From Cephaloticoccus capnophilus (GTDB lineage Bacteria; Verrucomicrobiota; Verrucomicrobiia; Opitutales; Opitutaceae): a stretch of 64,000 nucleotides of DNA. Position 1 is the stretch's first letter. Each line of letters opens with the position of its first letter. The stretch lies in NCBI RefSeq assembly GCF_001580045.1, contig NZ_LSZP01000059.1:34465-98464 (forward strand), given 5' to 3'. A program made the translations under genes and the position numbers. Of the stretch, positions 56,913 through 64,000 are shown one piece after another. The notes below the pieces were generated by a model. It searched no databases, was not told where the DNA came from, and saw only the letters and a program-made list of their open reading frames with translations.

Positions 56913-58526
56913 ATGTTCGCGCGCGCCTTTCTTTCTCTATTTGCACTTACGCTCCTCAGCGCGTGCTGGCCACGAGAGTCAGCAGTCGAGCGCGGAAACC
57001 GCACTCAAACGCTGCACCGCAGCCTCAGTGCCGATGTCGCCGAGCTCGACCCACACTTGGTCACAGGGCTTCCCGAAATCGCAGTCGTCACCGCGCTCTT
57101 TGAGGGACTCATCGGCGAAGACCCGCACGACCTAAGCCCCGTGCCGGGCGTCGCCGAGCGTTGGGAGGTCTCGGACGACGGGCTGCGCTACACGTTTCAT
57201 CTGCGCGCAGACGCTCGGTGGTCAAATGGCGCGCCGCTGACTGCGCAGGACTTTTTGGCGAGCTACGCACGCGTCCTCTCTCCCACTCTTGCCGCCGACT
57301 ACGCGTCTTCGCTCTACCTCATTCAAAATGCACAAGCGTACCACCGCGGACTGTGCGATTTTAACGATGTCGGCCTCTCTGCGCCGAACCCGCGCACCCT
57401 CGTCATCACACTCGACCACCCCGTCCCACACTTCCTCACGCTCCTCACCCAGCCGATCTGGGTTCCCATTTATCTGCCCGCGCTCGAAAAAACCGGCCAA
57501 GCGGACACGCGCGGGAACCCTTGGACACGGCCCGAAAACTTCGTCGGCAACGGCCCCTTCGTTCTCAAGCAGTGGAAGCCTGACCGCCGCATTGTTGTCG
57601 AACGCAACCCGCACTATTGGGACGTCGCTAGCGTAAGGCTCAGCGCGATACACTTCCATCCCTCCAGCAGTGTCGAGGCTGAGGAGCGCGCCTTTCGTGC
57701 GGGGCAAGTCCACCTGACCGAGAGCCTACCGCTCAGCAAAATCGAGCGCTACGCCCGCGAGCATCCCGACCTGCTGCACGTAGCTCCGTTTCTGGACACG
57801 TACTTTTACCGGCTAAACGTCACACGGCCCATCCTCAACGAGGTAAAAGTCCGCCGCGCGCTCTCGTTGGCAATCGACCGCGAAGCGATTGTACGACTCA
57901 CCGCCGGACGGCAACGCGTCGCCACGAGCTTCACCCCACCGGGTCTCGCAGGCTACACAGCACCGCAAAGCACGGTCCGCCATGATCCAGTCGCTGCGCG
58001 GGCACTCCTCGCCGAAGCCGGCTACGAAGCCGGGCGTGGGCTCCCGACGCTCGAACTCTTAATTAACAACTCGGGAAACCACCGGATCATCGCCGAGGCC
58101 GTGCAGGCCATGTGGCAGCGCGAACTCGGACTGCGCGTCAGCATCGTCAACATGGAGCAAAAGACGCTACTCGCGCAGCGCCGCGCGCTCGACTACCAAC
58201 TGCTCCGCTCGGATTGGGCGGGCGACTACCTAGACCCGATGACCTTTTTGGAAATTTTTAGCAGTACTTCGGGCAATAATCATACCGGTTGGAGCTCTGC
58301 AGATTACGACGCGCTACTGTATCGAGCCGGGCGTACCTTGGACGCAAATACTCGCTACTCACTCCTCGCCCGAGCCGAAGAAATCCTGCTCCGCGAAGCG
58401 CCGATAATCCCAATCTACTATTATACCACCGTGCGACTGATCTCGCCGAGCGTGCGTGGCTGGTACCCCACTCTGCTCGACCGCCATCCGTATAAATACC
58501 TGTGGCTCGACGCGGGCGAGGAATAG
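56913..58526 (+). CDS. Peptide ABC transporter substrate-binding lipoprotein (OppA family)
   Basis: This 537-residue protein has a lipoprotein signal peptide with lipobox LLSAC (Cys18). The SBP_bac_5 domain follows, with LDPHLVTGLPEIAVVTALFEGL, VAERWEVSDDGLRYTFHLR and FVGNGPFVLKQW, typical of OppA-type oligopeptide receptors. It is anchored to a membrane and feeds a transporter whose permease genes are not in this window. Only 8 bp separate it from ispF, so it ends the pyrF-ispD-ispF transcript, an unusual operon partner. Confidence 0.92.
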   Translation: MFARAFLSLFALTLLSACWPRESAVERGNRTQTLHRSLSADVAELDPHLVTGLPEIAVVTALFEGLIGEDPHDLSPVPGVAERWEVSDDGLRYTFHLRADARWSNGAPLTAQDFLASYARVLSPTLAADYASSLYLIQNAQAYHRGLCDFNDVGLSAPNPRTLVITLDHPVPHFLTLLTQPIWVPIYLPALEKTGQADTRGNPWTRPENFVGNGPFVLKQWKPDRRIVVERNPHYWDVASVRLSAIHFHPSSSVEAEERAFRAGQVHLTESLPLSKIERYAREHPDLLHVAPFLDTYFYRLNVTRPILNEVKVRRALSLAIDREAIVRLTAGRQRVATSFTPPGLAGYTAPQSTVRHDPVAARALLAEAGYEAGRGLPTLELLINNSGNHRIIAEAVQAMWQRELGLRVSIVNMEQKTLLAQRRALDYQLLRSDWAGDYLDPMTFLEIFSSTSGNNHTGWSSADYDALLYRAGRTLDANTRYSLLARAEEILLREAPIIPIYYYTTVRLISPSVRGWYPTLLDRHPYKYLWLDAGEE

Positions 58527-58566
58527 GACGAGCTAGCATCTGACCTTTCCGCGAGGGCAGCAGCAG

Positions 58567-59991
58567 CTAAATGATTTTGGAAAACTGCGTGCCCGAGCTC
58601 GCTCTTCCCGGCTGAAGGTAACGGTCAAACTGCATCGCGACTGCGCGCACGAAAAACCAGCCGAGAGCCGTGAGCGTGAAGCCGCTCGCCGTGCCGCTCT
58701 CCTCTTTAAGAGTCACCAGTCCTTGTGCCGCTAGGTCGCACAGTGCCCTTAGCTCCGCTGAAAAGGTTTTAGGGAAATCCAGTCCGGGCCAGTCGCGCTC
58801 AAAGGCCGCGAGGTCCACTCGCCCTTGGCACATGATTGCCATAATCACTGCGCGCCGGAGCCGGTCTTCCTCCGTTAATACTAGGCCGCGTACGGTGGGT
58901 AATCGCCCGGCATCAATCGCTGCGTAGTACTCGGCTAGGGTCTTTTCGTTTTGCGCGTAGCAGCTTCCGACCTTCGCGATTGCCGAGAGGCCGAGCGCCA
59001 GCAAATCGCAGTCCGGCTGCGTGCTGTAGCCTTGGAAATTTCGGTGCAGCGTCCCCTTACGCTTCGCCGCCGCGAGCCCGTCATCTGGCAGCGCGAAATG
59101 GTCCATGCCGATATGGACATAGCCCGCCGCGCTCAGCGTGTTAATCGCATTGGCGAGGATCGCCAGTTTCTCGCGCCCGACTGGCAAGTCTTCACTCGCA
59201 ATGCGCTGTTGTGGCTTAAACCGCGCGGGCAAATGCGCGTAAGCATAGAGCGCAATCCGGTCGGGCCGCAGCGACTGGATTTGCCCAAGCGTGCGAGCGA
59301 AAGATGCGCGGCTTTGCTTCGGCAGTCCATAAATCAGGTCCACATTGATACCGCGAAACCCGAGTTGGCGTGCCGCCTCGACCAACTCGAACACTTTTTC
59401 TGCCGGCTGCACGCGGTGAACGGCCACCTGTACCTCGGGATCAAAATCCTGCACCCCAAACGAGAGCCGGTTAAATCCTATTGCCCGCAGCACGGCCAGG
59501 CGCTCGGGGCTGACCGTGCGTGGATCGACCTCGATCGAGTACTCGCCTTCGTCGAGTAACTGAAATTGCTGACGAAGCATTGCCATGAGTCGGCTAAGCG
59601 CCTCGTCGCTAAAGAAAGTCGGCGTGCCCCCGCCTAGGTGCAGCTGGCTGACAGGCAGTCCCGTACCGCATTGCGCAATGTTCAGCGCGAGCTCTCGCTC
59701 CAAATAATCGAGATACACGGCGGCCTTCCCGTGCTGGCGAGTGAGGATTTTCGTACACGCGCAGTAGTAACAGAGCTGCTCGCAAAACGGGATGTGCACG
59801 TAAACAGAGATCGCGGCCGAAGACCTGTTTAGTTTGCGCGCGAGCGCCTTCGCCCCCCGGCCCATCTCTCGCAGTGCAGCCGCGTAGTCTGCCTCAGCAA
59901 AGCTTGGGGTAAACCGGTCGGCAGTCGGGTAAGACGTGTAGCGCGGCCCTACGACATCGAAGCGTTGCAGCAGCTCTGGGGAGATAATCAT
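58567..59991 (-). CDS. hemN: Oxygen-independent coproporphyrinogen III oxidase
   Basis: This 474-residue radical-SAM enzyme decarboxylates coproporphyrinogen III in heme synthesis without oxygen. The 4Fe-4S ligands are in FCEQLCYYCACTKI (Cys70, Cys74, Cys77, with a further Cys79), and LHLGGGTPTFFS and EVDPRTVS follow. The GPRYTSYPTADRF start and length identify genuine HemN rather than HemW. The ATG at 59991 is chosen; 27 in-frame residues upstream are unlike the family. An anaerobic or facultative lifestyle is inferred. Confidence 0.95.
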   Translation of the reverse strand: MIISPELLQRFDVVGPRYTSYPTADRFTPSFAEADYAAALREMGRGAKALARKLNRSSAAISVYVHIPFCEQLCYYCACTKILTRQHGKAAVYLDYLERELALNIAQCGTGLPVSQLHLGGGTPTFFSDEALSRLMAMLRQQFQLLDEGEYSIEVDPRTVSPERLAVLRAIGFNRLSFGVQDFDPEVQVAVHRVQPAEKVFELVEAARQLGFRGINVDLIYGLPKQSRASFARTLGQIQSLRPDRIALYAYAHLPARFKPQQRIASEDLPVGREKLAILANAINTLSAAGYVHIGMDHFALPDDGLAAAKRKGTLHRNFQGYSTQPDCDLLALGLSAIAKVGSCYAQNEKTLAEYYAAIDAGRLPTVRGLVLTEEDRLRRAVIMAIMCQGRVDLAAFERDWPGLDFPKTFSAELRALCDLAAQGLVTLKEESGTASGFTLTALGWFFVRAVAMQFDRYLQPGRASSGTQFSKII

Positions 59992-60145
59992 ACGCTGCGC
60001 CTCTTTGGGAACCAAGGCGCGTACGCGCAACGCTTGACGCAGCCCAGTCGTTGCTTCGCAGATAAGCTTCAACTACCAATAAAAGTGGCGCGCAAATGAA
60101 GAGGCGTTCGGCTTGCCTCGCGCAGTTACTAATAGGTCGAAACCC

Positions 60146-61897
60146 ATGCCCCTTCCCTCTTTTTCCGAACTCTCTGCTGCGTTGCGCCGCAAGTTTCGCC
60201 CGCGGCTTTTCACGCTCCCGCGCTCGACTTATAGCCAGGGGCAGCTCGTCACCGATTCGCTCGCGGGCGTCACGGTCGCGCTGATTGCGCTGCCGCTCGC
60301 ACTCGCGCTCGCCGTTGCCAGTATCCCTGCGGGCATTGCAACACCGCTTCCGGTTCCCGCGATTGGGATTTTTACGGCGATCATTGGCGGTTTCCTCGTT
60401 TCGTTTTTCGGCGGTAGCCGCGTGCAAATCTCGGGGCCCACGGCCGCCTTCGTCACCGTCATTCTCCTGATTATCGACAAGCACGGTTACGACGGGCTCT
60501 TGCTGGCAACAATCATGGCGGGGGCGATGCTCGTCCTCATGGGGCTGAGTGGACTGGGCACGCTGATTAAGTTCATTCCCTATCCGGTCACGAGCGGGTT
60601 CACGACAGGCATCGCGATTGCCATCATTGTGGGGCAAGTGCCGGGCTTTATCGGCCTACCCGCCGAAGCCACGCCGCCGCGCGAGTTTTTCGAAAAACTG
60701 CCTTGGCTCTTCGCTCACTTGCCCGGGCTCAATTGGCGAACGCTCCTTGTCGCCGCGATCTCCGCCACACTCATTTTTCTGTGGCCGCGCTATGCGGCAC
60801 GGTTTCGGGCGGAGCGGCTGCCCGCGCCCATCGTCGCCATCGTCGTCGCTGCGGGCTTGGTCGTACTGCTCAATTGGCAGGAAAGCGCGGGCGTAGCGAC
60901 CATCGGCTCGCTTTTCGGCCCCGACGCACTGCCGCGCGAGTTGCCGCCGCTGACCTGGCCTGAAATCTCGCTTTCGCGCATCGGCGAACTCATGGGCCCG
61001 GCGATCACCATCGCACTGCTCGGCGCAATCGAGTCGCTGCTGTCGGCAGTCGTCGCCGACGGGCTTGCCAACGACCGGCACGACTCAAACACCGAGCTCG
61101 TCGCCCAAGGGCTCGCCAATCTCGTCTGCCCTTTTTTCGGCGGGATACCGGTAACGGGGGCAATTGCCCGCACCTCCGCCAATGTAAAGGCCGGCGCACG
61201 TACACCGATCGCGGGACTCGTCCACGCACTCACGCTGCTCCTCATCGTGCTCTTTCTCGCGCCGTTTGCTCAATACGTGCCCATTGGCGCAATCGCTGCG
61301 GTCCTCATCTTTGTTGCGCTGCGGATGGGGAATTGGCGCGAACTCGCCCGCCTGCGCAAAATGCCACGCAGCGATGCGCTCGTGCTGCTGACTACCTGCT
61401 CGCTCACCGTGGTCTTCGACCTCGTGGTCGCCGTCGAGGTCGGGATCCTCCTCGCCGGGGTGCTCTTCATTAAACGGATGGCGGAGACGACCGAGATCAG
61501 CCGAGTAACCGCGCACGACGAGCTCGAAACTCCCGAGCAAGTCGCCCACGGAAAGCCCATCCCCGAGGGCGTCGTGGTATATCGGATTTTCGGGCCCTTC
61601 TTTTTTGGTGCCGCCGAGAAGATGGAGACCGCATTACTCAGCTCGGGGGCCCCACCGCCGCGCATTCTCATCTTGCGCATGCAACTGGTGCCCGCGATGG
61701 ACGCCACGGCGCTCAATGCGCTCGAATCGATTGTCGAGCGGATGCAGGCCAGCGGTGGCCAAGTGGTTTTGAGCGGCCCGCACCGCCAGCCCTTAGAAAT
61801 GATGCGCAGAGCCGGTTTCCTCGAAAAGCTGGGCCGCGCCAATATCCGCCCGCACTTCGACGCCGCGCTTACTCGTGCGAACGAGCTACTGCGATAA
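60146..61897 (+). CDS. SulP family anion transporter with STAS domain
   Basis: This 583-residue transporter (SLC26/SulP) has about 14 helices (about 30-430) and a cytoplasmic STAS domain (about 455-575). The segments ALIALPLALALAVASIPAGI, ISGPTAAFVTVILLII and FFGGIPVTGAIARTSANVKAGART are the family motifs; the last is the usual re-entrant region. Sulfate, bicarbonate or dicarboxylates are possible substrates. The STAS part has FGPFFFGAAEKM and AMDATALNALESI. It lies directly before the GH4 leader; start ATG at 60146. Confidence 0.93.
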   Translation: MPLPSFSELSAALRRKFRPRLFTLPRSTYSQGQLVTDSLAGVTVALIALPLALALAVASIPAGIATPLPVPAIGIFTAIIGGFLVSFFGGSRVQISGPTAAFVTVILLIIDKHGYDGLLLATIMAGAMLVLMGLSGLGTLIKFIPYPVTSGFTTGIAIAIIVGQVPGFIGLPAEATPPREFFEKLPWLFAHLPGLNWRTLLVAAISATLIFLWPRYAARFRAERLPAPIVAIVVAAGLVVLLNWQESAGVATIGSLFGPDALPRELPPLTWPEISLSRIGELMGPAITIALLGAIESLLSAVVADGLANDRHDSNTELVAQGLANLVCPFFGGIPVTGAIARTSANVKAGARTPIAGLVHALTLLLIVLFLAPFAQYVPIGAIAAVLIFVALRMGNWRELARLRKMPRSDALVLLTTCSLTVVFDLVVAVEVGILLAGVLFIKRMAETTEISRVTAHDELETPEQVAHGKPIPEGVVVYRIFGPFFFGAAEKMETALLSSGAPPPRILILRMQLVPAMDATALNALESIVERMQASGGQVVLSGPHRQPLEMMRRAGFLEKLGRANIRPHFDAALTRANELLR

Positions 61898-62006
61898 GAG
61901 TGCTCCCCGCCGAAAATAGAGCACACAAGTAAATGCACAATAAATGCACACTGTGGGTAATTTTACTTGCATGCTTAGATAGTTAAGAGATTCCACCACC
62001 TCCGCT
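61898..62006 (+). promoter_or_regulatory. Leader/promoter region of GH4 gene 1, duplicated before GH4 gene 2
   Basis: This 109-bp region matches 63710-63808 (99 bp) before the next GH4 gene. The last 43 bases before the ATG are identical. In this copy the 8-mer AAATGCAC occurs twice (61931 and 61943), which accounts for most of the length difference. AAGTAAA (near 61927) and TTTACTT (near 61962) form an inverted pair that could be an operator. Confidence 0.6.
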
Positions 62007-63497
62007 ATGGCACCCCAAAAAATATCTCCCCTAAAGATAGCTTTCGTTGGCGCGGGCTCAATCGGGTTTACACGCAAACTTCTTGCCGACCTGCTGACAG
62101 TACCAGAGTTCGCCAATGTGGAGTTCAGCTTCACAGATATTAACAAGCGTAACCTCGACATGGTGGCCGAGATTTGCCGCCGCGACATCGCTGCCAATGG
62201 CCTAAAGGCAAAAGTCAGTGCGACTCTAAATCGGCGCACTGCGCTGCGCGGGGCGAACTACGTCTTCTGCGTGGTGCGCGTCGGCGGCATCGAAGCCTTT
62301 ACTCACGACATCGAGATCCCACTCAAATACGGAATCGACCAATGCGTGGGCGACACGCTTTGCGCGGGCGGTATCATGTACGGGCAGCGTGGGATCGCGG
62401 TACTCCTCGACATCTGTAAAGACATCCGCGAAGTCGCCGCGCCGAACTGCCTACTCCTCAACTACGCTAACCCGATGGCGATGATGACTTGGGCGGCCAC
62501 TGTCTACGGCGGGGTGCGCTGCGTCGGCCTTTGCCATGGCATACAACACGGCATGCTCGGGATTGCAGCAGCAATCGGCGCATCCGCCAAGGACCTTGAT
62601 GTAATCTGTATCGGTATCAACCACCAGACTTGGTACACCCAAGTAAAGCACAACGGCGTCGATGTCCCGATGGACAAGATTCTCGCGGGTTTTGAGAACG
62701 ACCCCGAGGCTTCCCGTGATGAAAAGGTGCGTATCGATATGATGCGCCGCTTCGGCTACTTCTCCACCGAGTCGAACGGCCACTTGAGCGAATACCTGCC
62801 TTGGTATCGCAAACGCCCCGCTGAGATTAAAAATTGGATCAGTAATACCGATTGGATTACCGGCGAGACTGGCGGCTACCTGCGCGTCGTGACCGAAGGT
62901 CGCCATTGGTTTGAAGAAGAGTTTGGCGAAGGCCGCTTGCCCACCACGGTTGAGTTTACTGCGGAGAATCGCAGTTCGGAGCACGGCAGCTACATCCTTG
63001 AGGCGATGGAGACCGGGCGCGTATATCGCGGCTTCTTCAACTTGGCAAATCGTAACACGATTTCCAATCTGCCTGCCGATGCGATTATCGAAGCCCCCGG
63101 CTTCGTTGACCGCTTTGGCTTCAATATGCCACAGTTTGGCGACCTACCCTTGGGTTGCGCAGCCGTGTGTAACGCGAGTATCTCTGTACAGCGCATGGGG
63201 GCAATGGCCGCCGCCACTGGCGACATCACTCTACTGCGCCAGGCCATGCTCATGGATCCGCTCGTCGGTGCCGTTTGTAACCCGCCCGAAGTGTGGCAAC
63301 TGGTGGACGAGATGCTCGTCGCCCAAGCAGAGTGGCTGCCGCAATACAGCGAGGCCATCAAGGGGGCGAAAGCCCGGCTCGCCAAGGGGCCCTTGATCAA
63401 AACCAAGGCGAACAACAAAGGCGCGGCTCGAAAGAAAATCCGCACGACCGCCGAGATTCGCGCCCAAGAAAAGAAGAACCCGCGCGAAGGGCACTAA
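62007..63497 (+). CDS. Glycoside hydrolase family 4 enzyme (alpha-galactosidase MelA-like), tandem copy 1
   Basis: This 496-residue GH4 enzyme has the NAD-binding start IAFVGAGSIGFTRKLLADLL, LNYANPMAMMTW (Asn155), GLCHGIQHG (Cys176, His177) and GINHQTWY (His206), the NAD+/Mn2+ site. ANPMAMMTW and INHQTW are typical of MelA-type alpha-galactosidases. Its C-terminus is a Lys/Arg-rich tail of about 30 residues after a normal GH4 end. Two terminators follow. A close paralogue starts 312 bp downstream with a copy of the same leader. Confidence 0.93.
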   Translation: MAPQKISPLKIAFVGAGSIGFTRKLLADLLTVPEFANVEFSFTDINKRNLDMVAEICRRDIAANGLKAKVSATLNRRTALRGANYVFCVVRVGGIEAFTHDIEIPLKYGIDQCVGDTLCAGGIMYGQRGIAVLLDICKDIREVAAPNCLLLNYANPMAMMTWAATVYGGVRCVGLCHGIQHGMLGIAAAIGASAKDLDVICIGINHQTWYTQVKHNGVDVPMDKILAGFENDPEASRDEKVRIDMMRRFGYFSTESNGHLSEYLPWYRKRPAEIKNWISNTDWITGETGGYLRVVTEGRHWFEEEFGEGRLPTTVEFTAENRSSEHGSYILEAMETGRVYRGFFNLANRNTISNLPADAIIEAPGFVDRFGFNMPQFGDLPLGCAAVCNASISVQRMGAMAAATGDITLLRQAMLMDPLVGAVCNPPEVWQLVDEMLVAQAEWLPQYSEAIKGAKARLAKGPLIKTKANNKGAARKKIRTTAEIRAQEKKNPREGH

Positions 63498-63512
63498 GGT
63501 CGCAGACCTTTT
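63496..63512 (+). terminator. Hairpin overlapping the GH4 stop codon
   Basis: AAGGTC and GACCTT pair around a GCA loop, followed by TT. The stop TAA overlaps its left arm. Confidence 0.55.
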
Positions 63513-63523
63513 GATTTAGCGCG

Positions 63524-63560
63524 AAGGCCCCGAGTGATCATTTTCACTCGGGGCCTTTTC
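63524..63560 (+). terminator. Intrinsic terminator after GH4 gene 1
   Basis: AAGGCCCCGAGTG (63524-63536) and CACTCGGGGCCTT (63545-63557) form a perfect 13-bp stem with an 8-nt loop, followed by TTTC. A strong intrinsic terminator. Confidence 0.9.
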
Positions 63561-63808
63561 GTTTGCAAAAAACGAGCAAGCAAGAGGTGGCGGGAAGCGA
63601 CATAATCGGGACCTACCTAATCATCAGGCTATGGGATTAGGTAGTCCACGAGGAGGGGCTCACTCCCTCAGTGACCGTGCTTGTGGAGTGCGACTTACCT
63701 CGCGTTACAGAGTGCTCTCCGACGGAAAATAGAGTACGCAAATAAATGCACGATGTAGGTAATTGTACTTGCATGCTTAGATAGTTAAGAGATTCCACCA
63801 CCTCCGCT
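63561..63808 (+). promoter_or_regulatory. Intergenic region with inverted repeat and duplicated leader of GH4 gene 2
   Basis: The region between the two GH4 genes holds a perfect 10-bp inverted repeat, CTACCTAATC (63613-63622) and GATTAGGTAG (63635-63644), that could be a hairpin or an operator. From 63710 on it is a copy of the leader at 61898-62006, with the last 43 bases before the ATG identical. No gene is present. Confidence 0.6.
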
Positions 63809-64000
63809 ATGGCATCCCCTAAAACACCTCCCCTAAAGATAGCTTTCGTTGGCGCGGGCTCAATTGAGTTTACCCGCCGACTCCTTGCCGACCTGTTGGT
63901 AGTACCAGAATTCGCCAATGTGGAGTTCAGCTTCACAGATATTAACAAGCGTAACCTCGACATGGTGGCCGAGATTTGCCGCCGCGACATCGCTGCCAAT
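63809..64000 (+). CDS. Glycoside hydrolase family 4 enzyme, tandem copy 2 (partial, 3' end outside window)
   Basis: The first 64 codons of a GH4 protein are present. The start LKIAFVGAGSIEFTRRLLA differs from copy 1 at several residues, including Glu for Gly within the dinucleotide-loop region. The final 90 bases in the window (63911-64000) are identical to 62109-62198. The frame is intact to the window edge. Together with the shared leader this shows a recent tandem duplication. Substrate range cannot be judged from this fragment. Confidence 0.9.
   Translation, partial: MASPKTPPLKIAFVGAGSIEFTRRLLADLLVVPEFANVEFSFTDINKRNLDMVAEICRRDIAAN

Overview
The window is one stretch of a GC-rich bacterial chromosome (roughly 60% G+C by eye), almost entirely protein-coding, with core metabolism dominating. 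No phage, plasmid, CRISPR or rRNA genes are visible. A free-standing SWIB/MDM2 domain protein, a DUF2264 protein, several family 4 glycosidases, a monomeric isocitrate dehydrogenase, a probably non-discriminating AspRS and the near absence of Shine-Dalgarno motifs before start codons together suggest Verrucomicrobiota, perhaps an Opitutae-like carbohydrate degrader. That placement is an inference; there is no marker rRNA here.

Layout. 1-10 kb: end of a DUF2264 gene, a YbaL/KefB-type antiporter, aspS, a structured repeat element, a glutamate/dicarboxylate symporter, a YfbS-type SLC13 transporter and a DedA protein. 9-13.5 kb: a LysR regulator divergent from leuCD, then an ExbB/ExbD pair. 13.5-22 kb: a surface-glycan or glycolipid region with an SDR, three GT4 glycosyltransferases, an alpha-oxoamine synthase, and a less GC-rich cassette of GT2, methyltransferase and flippase-like protein. 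22-30 kb: a DUF6580 protein, TerC and MgtE metal transporters, a heterodimeric ABC exporter and the SWIB protein. 30-37 kb: an M48 peptidase with a small membrane partner, a second copy of the structured repeat, a DsbD-like protein, guaA and an exported protein. 37-45.6 kb: hisDCBH, xerC-mazG, trpC, rsmA. 45.7-54 kb: a GH4 glycosidase with xylulokinase, monomeric icd, a DUF3817 protein, tRNA-Leu(TAG) and ptsI. 54-64 kb: ispE divergent from pyrF-ispD-ispF-oppA, hemN, a SulP transporter and a tandem pair of GH4 genes, the second cut by the window end.

How it works together. Three GH4 enzymes, xylulokinase and DUF2264 point to growth on oligosaccharides from plant or host glycans. Amino-acid genes (leuCD, hisDCBH, trpC) indicate prototrophy for Leu, His and Trp. 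ispD, ispE and ispF lie within 2.5 kb, showing the MEP isoprenoid route. Many operon partners overlap by 4 bases (ATGA).

The most unusual signal is a two-copy, non-coding element of 300-350 bp (4324-4671 and 32108-32407). It has 13-bp terminal inverted repeats, a 93-nt core about 88% identical between copies, and hairpins whose arms differ between copies but keep pairing. It resembles a MITE or REP-like structured mobile element and is the best candidate here for something undescribed.
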